Made by a program: the position numbers and the translations under genes. Positions 24,243 through 36,610 of a stretch of DNA of 64,000 nt are shown piece after piece; the stretch's first letter is position 1, and every line of letters starts with the position of its first letter. The DNA lies in NCBI GenBank assembly GCA_002633005.1, contig NMRA01000066.1, positions 2,269-66,268 on the forward strand, read 5' to 3'. The DNA comes from Phoronis australis. Taxonomy: Eukaryota > Phoronida > Phoronidae. The notes under the pieces are model-generated. The model was not told the DNA's origin and did no database searches. It saw only the letters and a program-made list of their open reading frames with translations.

Positions 24243-24458
24243 TTTAATGCTGCCGACCTCAAGAAAAAATGCTCAGCACTCTTTTTAATACATTACATTT
24301 GGGCAAAAGCCTAAAACGTTCTAAATTAACTTGATTCATTTGAATTTGGTATTTACAACATTACCTGACCAGTGTTACAAGCGATTTTAAAGATGACATA
24401 GTATGTGGCTTTAAATTCACATCTTAAAAATAACAAGCATAATCATATCTGCCGTTAA

Positions 24459-24606
24459 CTAAGATGCACTTTGTCCACACCACCAAAGTTTGACTGAGGA
24501 TTCAGGCAGGCTGCTGTCCTCCGAGTCAGACTCGTCACTTTCTACAGAGGTCTTGAACTGTCTCTGACCTGAGGCAGTAGCAAGGATGGGAAAGTATGGA
24601 TGGAAA
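24459..24606 (-). CDS. WRAP53: WRAP53 exon 9 (C-terminus)
   Basis: Phase 2 in, stop TAG. It encodes [18 protein letters not shown], an acidic Ser/Asp insert, and [11 protein letters not shown]. This reproduces the end of the TCAB1 propeller and is shorter than the vertebrate tail. Confidence 0.95.
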
Positions 24607-27600
24607 CTGAAAAGACAAGCATTAGATGACGAAAAGACCATAAGATGACGAACAACATTTTAAAACTTTACCAGGTCTAAATGCTCGCAATAATGAAAGG
24701 TTACGCTTGATAAGACTGCAATTTTACGTACAATGTGAGAGATTTAAACTCCTGTTAGTGAATACTGTACACCTCTGTTACACTTATTTAACGTATATGT
24801 TTAACATGTTCAAAGTTTTATAAAGAATTTGTGAGCTTTATGTCGGCATGATCAAATTTTAGACTCGTTTTTTGGAACTGAAAAATGAAGTCATTGTTAA
24901 CCAGGAAGTAAAGATTTAAATGACTGTTATCCCTACTTGCGTATGATTCACATGGAACCCTAGACATGTTTCACATGGGCGGCGGACCATAGGGGGCTGG
25001 GGGGCTATAGTCCTCCCGCTTTTTTCAGTGCTGCGCCGCCCATGTTTCAAAGCTAGTGTTCATTCCCATGACTCGTATCTCACTACTAAAGTGACACGAT
25101 AGGTGAGAAATTTCTTTTCTTTAGATATGTCTTCAGGTGGATTCAAACTTAACACTTCAGCAGCTCCAGTTCAACAATTTTCTAAGAAAGCTAAAATCCA
25201 CTCGTTAAATAATAAAGTATTTGAAGCGTATATAACTGATCATCATCCACCTTAACTTCAGTTCATGACTGGTAGCCAATGGCGACAATTTGTAAACAAA
25301 TCACAAAAAACAAAATGCATTTTGTTGTTTTACAGCTCTGGTCAAAGCTAAAAACTTCAAGAAGTCTACACCATCCAACAACAATCTCGACAATGCCTTT
25401 GTCATACGTAAAACTGGTTATGTCCATTTAAAGAGACCGCAGTTCATACAGGTGTCTCATACTTTAAGACATTCCACGCTTACCTGGCTCCATTGACACA
25501 GTCTGTGTGGGCCCTGAATCTGTGTGCTGGAGTTAGAACAGAGTCGCCATCAGTGGTAGAAGGTTCACAGCATGAGTCCCACAAGTTAACCAATCCATCG
25601 TGACTACCACTCACGATATACTGACTATTTCTGGAAAAAAATTGTCAGGACTTTAATCAAAGTCGAAAACTTGTTACCGGAAATGTTGTTACAAAACAAC
25701 ACTTATGTACTCAATGACACAATAAAAAATAATACATCACAAAATGAGAATAAAACACACCACAAAACAAAAATACAGCAAAATACAAGACACCAGAATC
25801 AGTGACAATCGGGAAAAATGAAATCAAATTAACTTTTAACATGTAATGTAATTTAGAGCCAGTTATAATATACATAGTAATGTTCCAATGTCTGGAACTC
25901 TGTTTTTCAAAACTTAATTCAATGAAAACGTATTGCCTAATGAAGAACTCAGACAAAATATTACTACAAACAGTGGGGTCTTGTAAACAGTAAACAATAG
26001 CTAAACAAGACATGGTGTCCCAGTTGACTATACTATGCTGATAACGACTAAATCACAAAGCACATAATACTAAAGAAGAATGTAATCAGTGGCTCAGATC
26101 AATAGAGCAATTAGTGAAAAATGGGCTGCACAGCAGAGGAAGTTTAGAAGACTATTATGCTAAAATTTCACCAATTTGGGTAAAAAGTAATGGCCAAATT
26201 TGATCTATTTTCTTTCCAAAGGCTTCTAATATTGTTGTGAACGCTCACAATTTTTCAATTCATTGACTGATTTTAGCTATGCCAGAGAACTCAACAAGAG
26301 CAAAGTGGAGCATTCAAATGCATCCTCAACTGTACTGCAAATGGTGTGCTACTAGGGGGTTAATTAGTATCATGAATATTGATGCTAGATGGCGCAGAAT
26401 ACGTCAAAAATGCTCTAAAATGATAAGGTGTCGTCGTCACTCTAATACTAAACTATTTGACAAATTTCATGAAAATCTGATAACGAGGCAAATGTAAAAA
26501 AACAAATTGTGAATAGAAAGACTGTTAGTCCAATCGCCCGATCTGTTGTCAAGATGCTGAATTTTAAAAAAGATCTTCCAAGTGCTTTAGGCAATACAGC
26601 CACAGATGCGAAAGAAATGTCACAAGATGGACCCATATGAAAATCCACATCAGTCGTGCTCTTGTTGGTAGGAACACATCTGCCAATTTTCATAATGATC
26701 CTCTGCATGGCTTAGCGATACAGAAGCAGACAGCAAAAAAGATTAAAAAATAAATAAAATGGTCATGTAGAATACGTCGAATCCATCCCAAAATGGAAAG
26801 GTGCTATGGCTTTCAAAATAGAAAATTGCTGGACAAATTTCATGAAAATCCATCACAGAACTTTGGAGATACAGAGGCAAACTTCCAGTGGAGGGCACAT
26901 CTGTAGTCAAGGGTCCTCCAAAAAGTTGTGGGCAGACGTTGTCACATTTACAGGAAAACAACAGCAAAATTCCACAAAGATCCTGCACAGGAATCAGAAA
27001 CTACAGCCATGGACACAAAGACAAAATCCCCTAGGGGGCGCCACAGTAGTCAGAACTGTCCAAAAATCAACGTCAGACACAGTAGTCTAACCGGAAACAC
27101 ATCTGCCACTTTTTATAATGATCCTTCAAGCAGTTTGGTGGGTGCAGAAGTGGACGTCAAAAACCTTAAAAATTTTTAAAATGGGCACTAGATGGCAGAC
27201 AATGCGTCAAATATGTCCGAAATGGGAAGGTGTCATCACCTCAATACCAGCAACCTATTAGACAAATTTCATGAAAATCCATCAAGTAGCTCCAAAGATG
27301 CTGAGGCAAATGTAAAAAACTAAAATTGCCACTAGGGGCAGAGCGCTGGACAGATAGGTTTGAAATTTGTTGTCGTCTGACGTCCGCTTCATAGGAACAC
27401 TGCTGCCATTTCATTAAGATACCTGCTTAGGTTCAGTAGACTCAGCAGCAGACGCTAAACTCCCAAATGCCCAGACAGAAACAACATGCACCCACATAAA
27501 TATGAGGCAAAAAAAATATGAAGTATAAATTTGGTGCCACAAACATACCGACTGAGGTCAAAATACATCCTCTGATTGGTCACAACGTTTCGTTCCAAGA

Positions 27601-30600
27601 CATAGAGAACTTTTCCAGGGTTCCTCAAATCCCAGCACAAAATCTCCGGGTCCTGAAAACGGAAAATCAAAGAATTCAAAGGACAATACCATATACAAAC
27701 AGACCATAATCAATACTCATAAATGTCGTAGACAGCAATATCCACCACCGCAGGTCCTGCAGCAGTTGTCAACAGAAGAGCATTTCACTAATTAATAGCA
27801 GGGAAGAAATTCAGGAAAATACCGTTAAATTGCAAAATGCTGATGATACGTGCTATCGCTCTTCATACGCACAATTTTGTAAAGTCTGGGGCACACAGGA
27901 AAGCATTTCCGCGCATGGATGTGCGAAAATCAAGAACAGGCCGAAATTCTGGAAAATACACTGAAATTGTAAAATGTCAGGGGAATGTGCTATAGCGATC
28001 TGTAAGACGTCTGCCATAACTATATCCATTTCCCAAGGGATAACAATTTGCCCGTTAACTAAAGCTTCTTTACGTGGCAATGGTAAAACCTAAATTTAAT
28101 GAAAAAAAAATTGAAAAATAAAAAGTAATGGATAACTGAAATAGCTTCTAACATTGTTTTGAAGGTTCACAGGTTCACAACCATGAACGTTTATTTGGTG
28201 TTACTTGCATTTTATGCAAAAATGAGAAAATGAAATTAAAGCTCTGCTGTTATGCGTAACAGTTGTTAACTGGAGAGATTTTATCTCAAGTGGTGTCAAG
28301 GCCTGTTGAACCATTGAAAATAGAAAAAGGAAAAACAGTACAATTGCTTGCTAACCAAGCATTGTTTCATGAAAAGGATAAAAGATGGCGCTCCCACATC
28401 ACAATTGTCCAACAAAGGTTTCGTTAAGTCATTATGAAGGCATCACGACCTACTAAATAGAAATTATCTCAGCAACCAGCAGTTATGCGTATATTCTCAG
28501 AGACTTTGCGCTTACTCAAGTGAGATTAAGTTATTTTTCAGAAATATTTACGTGGAGCATAAGGCGAAAGTTGTGTCTCAAGTAGTCAGCCACTTTTCAT
28601 GAAGCAGACCCCAGAACTACTGTCTGAAGATGCAGTAGTCACATATTAATGTTGCACTTACTCACTAGGTAGTGCTAATAAATAAGAGCTTCTCTTTTTA
28701 ACAGCTGAATAGATTGAGAACTGAAAGAAATTGATCAGCACTGGGGGCATTATTAAGAAATACAGGTACCACACGACTATCTGAATGCATGCATTTCTAT
28801 GAGAAGGACCACTGTAGCACTAATGCCAAACAGTGAATTTCCATTTACCCAATGCATGTACGAACAACATCAATGTTTCCCAAGGTGGCCATTCTCGGAC
28901 ATAAGAAATAATAGCTAAAGCAAACTTCTGATTAAGACCACTTTCCGTTATAACATTGGTGTCAAATTGTTCCTTAATCAGATAAGGAATGATTTGCAGA
29001 TTATGGAAGAGCTCAAAACCAAGTTCAACTTGTAGAGCCTGGTCTCAAACAGTAACGAACTGTCAGTCTTCCCGAGCCCAAGAATTGTCTCTAATCCAAG
29101 AAAGGAGTAAGCACCAGATTGATAGGGGGAAAGTGGTCTAAATCAAAAGTCAGTTTTCAGAGGAATAAACACTAACAAAAGTCACCAATACGGCATTCTG
29201 ATGCTGTGTGCCACACAAAGCAGATAATTTACACATCACATTAATCTAGTCAGCCAACGGAGGGAAACTCAAACAAATCTCTGGCAAACCTTTCGTCCTC
29301 CACTGTAGAGCTTTGCTCCATCTGCAGAGTACATCAGGTGTGTCACGCCACCTATTTGTCCTTGCAGTAGAAACATCAGATTGGTGGTTCGTTCGTCATA
29401 AATGCCAACCGTTTTGGAGTACGAACCAGCCGCGTAGCTGTGCTGATCGGGAGACATAGTCATGCAAGAGATAATTCCTGATTGGCCAGTCTTTTCTGAA
29501 ATGTCGAAACACAGGCATCATGCAGAGCAGAAGAGGTCCAGCGAGGCATTACAATGACAAGACGATAATCATAGAGCCTCAAATTAATTGATAATTTAAG
29601 TTAGTAAATCACCAGATAAACTAAATTTCTAAACCACACTCTCTCATTCAATTGAATTCGAAATCACAGGCATGACATCATTACTTAAACAAAAATAATC
29701 TATTCTGTTTCAGACATGAAGCAACCTTCAGCAGAACCAGCTGAAGCTAAAATTGTGGTTTTAGGCTGACATCAAACCCCAAAACTAGTGTGAGATACAG
29801 CCCTTTGGAATCGCATTACAAGTCTTGTCTACCACTCACTATATGTCTTCCTCTCTTCACATCTACGCCCTGGACTGGCTAGGTCAAACACTCTGATTAC
29901 TTTGTTGAATCCACAGTACAGCTTGGATCCACACAAACTGAAGCACAAACTGTGTGGAGACACTAGCTCATCCTGAAATGAATAATGACTCCCATACAAA
30001 AGAGAACTAAAATTCTCATTCGGCCAAAAAGTGGTTTCAGTCTACCCTGCCTCCCAGCTAATTTTGATGCCAGCGCCTTGCTACAGAAAAAAAAACCCTG
30101 CCCACATCAATTTCAGCCAAAATCTCAAACTTTTTCTTTGAAAAGTTGTGCAAACGCATGCAAGCAAGGTATTAAACATCTCAATCCCCTGAAGACTGCT
30201 AGTCAATGACTCACAGTCTTATATTTTCAAGGATGTGTTAGAGTAACACATATCAGAATGGCAGTTATCATTTGGGAAGTACACATCTGCAACTACTTTT
30301 TGAACAAAGTGACAGGAATTTACAAAAAATGTTACAAGACCGAGTGTTCTTAATTTTATTCTGCCAACAGTGTTCAACTACTATACTTTGAATTGAGTTA
30401 CAGACCCACTAATTAAACCAGACAACGTCTGCTATTTATTATCTATCCGTTCAAATTGGAATCACTCAAATTAGTGGCAGTGGCTCCTCATGTTGGAGTA
30501 GTTTTATCATAATGTAATTCAGAACAATAACGCGCTGTATTAAAAAACTTTGTCTAGTACAAAGGGTTCCACTATAAAACAAGGAACAAAACAAATTGTT

Positions 30601-33600
30601 TTCAAAGGTGGTGCTACACAGGGCTTCAATAGCTTCCACAGCATTCAAAATGACCCAGTTTTATCAGACGTCCTTCAGATGCAGACACCAATCACGTTCA
30701 CCTTTTTGCATTTCCTCCAACAATACCCAAAATGACAGACAATAAGTTACATTAACACGGTGCCAAATGTGAATGTAACACCCACAATGCATCATTCTCA
30801 TACACAAGAAGAACCATAACAGCTTGTTGACCTAAGAAGTCATTAGCTCAAAATGAGTCATGCTCAGATATCATTGAATAGGGAAATGAACTGACCATTT
30901 GAGAGTAGGAGAGGTATGAACAGCGGATGGTGGCTGAGAAGGCGTCCCACAGGTGAACTGGAGCATCTCGGCTACTACAGGCCAGGCTAGAAGATGAACA
31001 ACACTGTGGCAATGACATTACCATTACGTAATAGATGTGTCATTAATATCAAAACAGTAGCGGACACAATGGCAGTCAATTATAATGTATTTTAACACAT
31101 ATACAGAATATAATTATGGTAACTTTCCACTAATTTTGCACACAATCAATTGAACACATTTTTCAGACAATCGCAGTGTGTGAAATATGCTGAATATACA
31201 GACTTTCTGGTTGATGTGTGTTGAAATTAACAAAGTTACCAAGCATTGCCAACTTCCTGTGTGTGCATTAAAAGCGGCCTATGAGTCGCCAAAGTGACCT
31301 AGTAAAGTTAATTGAATATAAACAGAAATTATTAATCTTCATAGATACCTACGAAGATCACACCTATAGTAAAGCCTGAAAAGATCTCTGCCCCCACCAG
31401 GCTCGAAATCGGGACTTTCTGCTATCCGCGCATTTCTATAATCAAGCGGTGGTCCCGATTGGAGCATTTGCACGATTAGCATAAAATTTCACATTCGATA
31501 CCCAGTCGGTGCAGAAATCTTTTCAGACTTAACTATAGATCACATGATACGACCAACATGGTGTAGATGTGAAGACTAATAACTTTTACTTAAACCATAT
31601 CAAAGTTCTGATTGATGACACCACAATTATAATACTAATTAAAATACAATGTAGAAGTATTTAACATTATTGTCGGTGAAACCCTCTATTGTGCAAATGC
31701 CCCTGGGTCACAAGGCACTCATCTAGGTCAACTCTTTCACCTCACGTTTACAACAGCACAAGATATGCCACATGGATGGGTGAATGAAGTGGTGAATATA
31801 CAGAGCTCAGACCTCATTAACATAGTTAGAACAGTATGTATTTCTATGAATATCGGTAAGATCTTTGCTTGCAAAACTGATCATGGATGAAATATGTGAG
31901 GCAAGAAATTCTCACCATGAAGCCTCATGTGAAACAAGTGAGGGACAAATTATTAGATTTGTAAATAAGTTTGAGTGAGCAAAATTAGGTGAGTGTGCTG
32001 AAATAGTGGAAAACTACCATAATTGTTTTATAGGGTCCTGTATATGAACTGTTGAGCTGCGGTGTTTTCTGAGAAAAAATGTTGATTATTTAGAAAACTA
32101 TTCCACACAAACAGCCCTTACCAACAGGTGTCAGGTTGTGACGAGGACATTAATGGATACCAGGCATAATCATAGATGAGTTCACCTTCACGCATTTGGA
32201 GAACAGGAGTCTGTAGGAGTTAAGCAGATAATCAAAAACATTGAACAGGAAGAGAATAGCAAGTTCATTAAAACATTAATTTTCAGCACAATTCACCAAA
32301 TAGCAAAATTTACTTGGATGACGTAATTAAAAAAAGCCGTGTGATGACGCAAGCGTTTGAACTGGATAAACGCTCAGTGCCACCTAAAGTTGATGTGATA
32401 GGAAAAAAGACCTTTGAAAAGCAGCGTAATTTTACAGCTTTTTAAAATCAGCTGCAACACTGCCATATTACAGCCAGAGTGTGTTATTGGAGAACAGAAT
32501 TAACATTTCATCTGCAATAGAACAAACATTTCAGCAAAAAAGTACAGACCATTTGGTTATTTTCACAGGTGGCGCCACTATACAACTGTGCAGGAAGTTC
32601 GAACACTCTCAACGTTTTATCCTCACTGTTTGTCAGGAGGCAGGTGCCATCTGGTGACCTGTTAGAAGGTAAACAGGAATTAAAAATTGTAATACCGCAA
32701 TCATATACCTGGAGACAATCGAAAAGTACAATTACACTGGACGTTACGGATTGTACTGCCAACAACAATTGACTACAGACTACCCAGAACAGATACGACA
32801 TGAAGAAACAAAAACAGCTGATAGCTCTAGTATTCAATTTATGAATCAGTCTACTTGAAATTCAGGTTAATTTCTTTGAGATGAGACATTGAAAATGGCC
32901 AGGAAATTATGAAACTTTCAGATTTTAATGAAGGCTACATTTTTCCTCGTGTGTAATTTTAAAAATGTCTCTTTAAATGGAAAACTCGACGGTGTCACAA
33001 CAAGAGATTGCGTGTCAATTACCAATTCCATGTACTTCACCTTACCATTTACAACCCTTGAAGAAGTTTTCACTGCTTTCTTGAATATCCACAGAAGACC
33101 AACCAACTTGTACTGGAGTTGAGAAATCGTACCGAATCTCATAGTGATCGTGATTGTCAACATCGGTCAGATTGTTACTTCCTGCATGGCCACTGATTTC
33201 CTCACCAGACATATCAGTGTCGGCACTCTGTTCATTATTTCCGTCTCTAACCTCAGAGACAGCACTGGTACTTCCAGTTTTTATCAGCACACTGCTTTCA
33301 TCCGCACACGCATTGGCAGTTGTGTCGCTGGTTTCACATAACCCATTAACAGTTGTGTTGACAATTTGGACATTATTTTCATCAACACACATTTTGAAGT
33401 CCACAACAGCGTCACCAGCATCAACATTGCTAGAATTAATCCACAAACCACTTGTACTACTCCAACTTGTGACAATTCCTAATGTTTCCTCATTCAAAAC
33501 AGCGGCAGTAGCACTCATTGGCACTTGCATGACACTTGCGCTAGCATTTTCATCGTTTGAGCAGTAAAAGTTGTCATGCTTAAATGCATTGTCGTTCGAT

Positions 33601-33851
33601 ACCACGTGCATCATGGCACCTTTGGAAATGGACTCTCTACTTTGATCTGAAGAAATGTCATTTTTATTTGTTTTTATTGTGTTGGTTGGCTTTCCACTGT
33701 CTTTTAAACACAGGACTTGATTCCCTGTCAGCTGATCTTTTACGCCACAGATCAAATCCAAACTACCAGTAGCTGCAACAGAGGTAGTAGACTGCAGAGC
33801 TGTTGTTGGGTTGCTGCACATATTTAACTTGTCAGACTCTTCACACTCCAT
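24459..33851 (-). CDS. WRAP53: Telomerase Cajal body protein 1 (WD40 protein), 9 coding exons, complete
   Basis: WRAP53/TCAB1 binds the CAB box of telomerase RNA and scaRNAs and brings them to Cajal bodies; it also assists telomerase assembly. Coding exons on the minus strand, in order: 33046-33851, 32550-32658, 32122-32210, 30896-30986, 29840-29972, 29290-29495, 27549-27652, 25484-25630, 24459-24606. All splice phases agree and total 1833 nt, 610 codons plus TAG. Diagnostic stretches in order are [94 protein letters not shown] with [21 protein letters not shown] and [11 protein letters not shown]. The N-terminal 230 or so residues are Ser/Asn/Asp-rich and unstructured-looking, as in vertebrate TCAB1, and the C-terminus keeps the acidic insert and KLWWCG end. 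Start chosen as the first in-frame ATG (MECEESDK). The first exon may be preceded by a UTR intron, since TTATTTTTAG lies just upstream. Confidence 0.96.
24974..25044. mobile_element. 71-bp MITE with 11-bp terminal inverted repeats and 5-bp TSD (WRAP53 intron 8)
   Basis: Begins CATGGGCGGCGG and ends GCGCCGCCCATG, perfect inverted ends for 11 bases. It is flanked on both sides by TTTCA. The interior has CTATAG. A related element is at 47067-47212. The repeat could also be read as a longer direct repeat CATGTTTCA, so the exact edges are ambiguous. Confidence 0.65.
25484..25630 (-). CDS. WRAP53: WRAP53 exon 8
   Basis: Phase 2 to 2, acceptor TTTTCCAG, donor GTAAGC. It encodes [17 protein letters not shown], a species-variable acidic loop, and HTDCVNGA. 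Confidence 0.95.
26378..27480. repeat. Three imperfect tandem units of about 375-430 bp in WRAP53 intron 7
   Basis: Three successive units share, in the same order, AATACGTC / AATGCGTC, AAATGGGAAGGTG-like words, GACAAATTTCATGAAAATC (at about 26459, 26832 and 27261), a GAGGCAAA word, and CATCTGCCANTTTTNATAATGATCC-like text near the end of each unit. No protein product is evident. It may be a composite of tandemly inserted short elements or a local duplication. Confidence 0.65.
27549..27652 (-). CDS. WRAP53: WRAP53 exon 7
   Basis: Phase 0 to 2, acceptor GTTTTCAG, donor GTATGT. It encodes [13 protein letters not shown] and [13 protein letters not shown]. The A/S-G-x-R-K-D junction with exon 6 is restored exactly. 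Confidence 0.95.
28440..28830. repeat. Dispersed repeat, fullest copy (WRAP53 intron 6)
   Basis: Its left part (28457-28615) resembles 14476-14640, and its right part (about 28668-28830) resembles 54198-54365, sharing TAGGTAGTGCTAAT / TAGGTGGTGCTAAT, TCTTTTTA and CTGAATGCATGCAT. The window therefore contains one element of about 390 bp and two partial copies. Confidence 0.55.
29290..29495 (-). CDS. WRAP53: WRAP53 exon 6
   Basis: Phase 1 to 0, acceptor ATTTCAG, donor GTTTGC (weaker than consensus). It encodes [30 protein letters not shown] and [20 protein letters not shown], two WD blades. Confidence 0.95.
29840..29972 (-). CDS. WRAP53: WRAP53 exon 5
   Basis: Phase 0 to 1, acceptor ATTTCAG, donor GTGAGT. 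It encodes [20 protein letters not shown] and [19 protein letters not shown]. Confidence 0.95.
30896..30986 (-). CDS. WRAP53: WRAP53 exon 4
   Basis: Phase 2 to 0, acceptor CTTCTAG, donor GTCAGT. It encodes [17 protein letters not shown] and [10 protein letters not shown] second AG (TGTAG) lies ten bases inside the exon but would break the frame. Confidence 0.93.
32122..32210 (-). CDS. WRAP53: WRAP53 exon 3
   Basis: Phase 0 to 2, acceptor CCTACAG, donor GTAAGG. It encodes [20 protein letters not shown] and QPDT, a strongly conserved TCAB1 signature. Confidence 0.95.
32550..32658 (-). CDS. WRAP53: WRAP53 exon 2
   Basis: Phase 2 to 0, acceptor TTCTAACAG, donor GTCTGT. It encodes [18 protein letters not shown] and FELPAQLY, the first complete WD blade. 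Confidence 0.95.
33046..33851 (-). CDS. WRAP53: WRAP53 exon 1: disordered N-terminus and start of the WD40 domain
   Basis: Residues 1-268, phase 0 to 2, donor GTAAGG. Low-complexity Ser/Thr/Asn/Asp sequence ending in [14 protein letters not shown] and [11 protein letters not shown], the typical entry into the TCAB1 propeller. Confidence 0.92.
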
Positions 33852-36610
33852 ACTTGCTAAAAATAAGTTCAAAATCAATGGAATTAAATCTTTAATATTT
33901 GGTTCTCACGAGTCGTAACACGAAAGATGTCAACCAATTTCTTCTCAGTTCTCAATAATGTTGTCAACTTATTGCAGTATCATTGCACACTATAATAGCT
34001 ATTTAGCCCAGTCCGGTGGAACTCAAGGTAAAATTGTGGGACCCGACGGCATCACTGCGGCGAACTGCAGACTTTGCCCAAAAGACCAGACTGACTATCT
34101 AAGCTACATGGCCGGGAACGCTGAAGAAGAATACCAACATGCCAAAGGCTAATTAGACACTGATTGTCTGGCACCAGTAGAGGTGGTAGTCATCCCACAG
34201 GCCTTCCATAAGCTGGATGCCTTTTGGTGAGTTATGCCTCTCACTTATTTAAACCATCCAAGTAATGTTGCTACGAGCACTTTTTGCAGATAGATGGACA
34301 CTTTAGGGGGCTGTCGATGCTGGCATGACGGAATACGACATCATATTCCCTGGCGCAAGCAATGTAAAAATGGCCAGCTGCTGATTTGGGCAACTGGAAC
34401 GAGAACATTTCGAAAAAAGTTTGATTGCAGGAGCGTTTTGTTTGAACCAGGAAGAGTTAAAGGTAGGGAACACGTAGCCCCTAAGCTGGGTTTCTGTACT
34501 TTAATCTTAACCAGGGCTCGACATTAACTTTTATTTTAACTTGTCCAGTTGTACAAGTAGAAATGAAATTTACTTGTCCTGACCTATAAGACACTTGTCC
34601 AAAGATAATTAAACTCAAATTATACTTTTCAAACATATGTGAATGTCGCACATCATACCTTTGAGTACAAGCTCAATAAACATGTGTAAGAGCATATATT
34701 ATACGACATTTAAATTTTACACAAGTTTATTAATTTTAAAGTGGGTATTTGGATTTGGATTTCACCAGTGAACACGCTACAAGTTTACCCTGGCTTTTCA
34801 TTTCAGTTATATAATGTATTTTTATAAGCTGCTGAGAGAGTCGTCGACTGTTCATGACTTTTCAAAGATTCAGTCCTGAACACATCTGACCCAGACGCAA
34901 CAGATGAACTGTTTGCGTCGGCATATTTTTCACACGGGACACAACACATTTTACTTCTGGTTGCTATCAAACCGCATGGTAACCAGTCAAAATCTTTCTT
35001 TCATTTCGGAAGGAATTCTTGTTTTCGTTTATTGGTTTCATACTGTTGCTTGGTGATTCCACGCCTTTTGGTTTGGTTACCAGTTGCAAGATCAGAACTC
35101 CTTGACTTGAAACCATACGCAAACTAACTACCGTACTCGTCCGCATTACCGCCCTGGGCGCTTAAATTGGGAATCTAAAAAACAAGGGATGGGCGGTAAG
35201 CCGAGCATGGGCGGTTAAAATCGAAATTTCGGAAAAGTCAGGAGTTGTTGCTTACTGCACAGAGTACCGATTTCACCCCAACAGAGATACACTGACGTCG
35301 GACTTCAATCGTATCAGTTAAAATATAGGTCGGGGATTGAAGTAACGGACTTCGACGGCCTGCGCACACAATACAATGGCGTCGCTATCCTGAGCGTGAT
35401 TGGGTTTTTACATACCTCGGTCGCTGCTGGTCACCTCTTAGAACTAAGGTATTCCTACAGGTAGGCGTGTGTTCAGTAGGGCAAGTTTATTGAGAGAAAA
35501 GTCGGATCAAGCAAGGCTAGTTTGCAGTGTATTTTTAAGGGAAGCACTTGATTGTGTAAAGATTTGCTGAACACTTAGGCAACCAAGCACATGCTAATGA
35601 TTGACAGGTCTTCTTCAGTACTGAATACTTTGAACTTAGTTAAGGTAGGTGGATACACAAAAAAATTAATTTTGACTGTTTTTTACATTTTCATATCATC
35701 CTAATCTTTAATTCTTGATGCACAGTATACTGAAGAAAAATAAAATCATTCTGAAAATCCAAAGTTGTTTTTTAGCTATATTTGACCAAACCTCAGTAAG
35801 TCATATGGCTTGAGTGCTCACCAGCTCAGTGATTGACAACTGGGGCGGAGCTTATATACAAGGACACTAGCTCTAATCTAACCCTGTCAACAAGCATTGC
35901 GTAACCGGGCAATCGAGAGTGATGTACCAGCTGATATTGGTGTTGTAGCAAGACCAAGAATAAAACAATTCTATTTTTGACCATGTGAAAGTTAGTAGTG
36001 AAATGGTGAACTAGCTCCTGTTCCGAGCCTGAGCCTGTTTGTCTATCTGCAAAAGAATTAAGTTGAGTACGCCAAGCCCTACCGAAGCCATCAGTGCACT
36101 CAGCTTGAGGAGTCCGTGCAGAAATTGTGCATGTATAAGAGAAGTCGGTAATATGAGGTCAGTTGTCTTGCGAGAGAACGCTGAGTGTCGACGTGGGTGG
36201 TGTTGCACGATTCGGTGAGAGTGCATGCACGCGCTGTGAAGACAAGCCGCGCGCGCGACACATGGACAACTACATGCCGTCAGACTAGAGTATTCGCAGA
36301 TAAACCGTGCTTCTGTGCTGGGAACGTGCCAAGAAGAAACTAGGCTGTCAAACCCAGAGGATTTTTAACTTGCCACTGACCGTAACCCAAAGAATTGGAG
36401 AAATGACCCAGTGTTCAACATAACAAAAATTTTTCTAGTGCATAGATTCAAACGTAACCCTGAATTAAAACTCATGATATTATACGATTTTAGAGGAAAG
36501 CAATATAAGAAACTTTTAAGTTAAAAGTAACTTGAGAATCTCACCCACGCGGCGCTATTTGCGCAGAAAGTGATATTTTCTTATCCCAAAGTCCATTCGG
36601 TACAGGCACG
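33852..36610. other. WRAP53 5' flank and gene-free region
   Basis: This should hold the WRAP53 promoter and any 5' UTR exon; none can be placed with confidence. At 34513 the word CAGGGCTCGACATTAAC resembles termini of widespread animal DNA transposons, but no opposite end was found. Short open stretches (33958-34152, 34294-34527) match nothing I recognise. No p53-family sequence is visible, unlike the mammalian head-to-head arrangement. Confidence 0.4.

Noticed and set aside
31381-31465. tRNA-like or SINE-like segment on the minus strand with a B-box-like GATTTCGAGCC and a G-rich tail
   Set aside because: No cloverleaf can be drawn with a proper anticodon arm and the A box is poor; left uncalled.
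33958-34152. 64-codon frame divergent from WRAP53
   Set aside because: No start in good context established, no homology, no downstream exon or polyadenylation structure.
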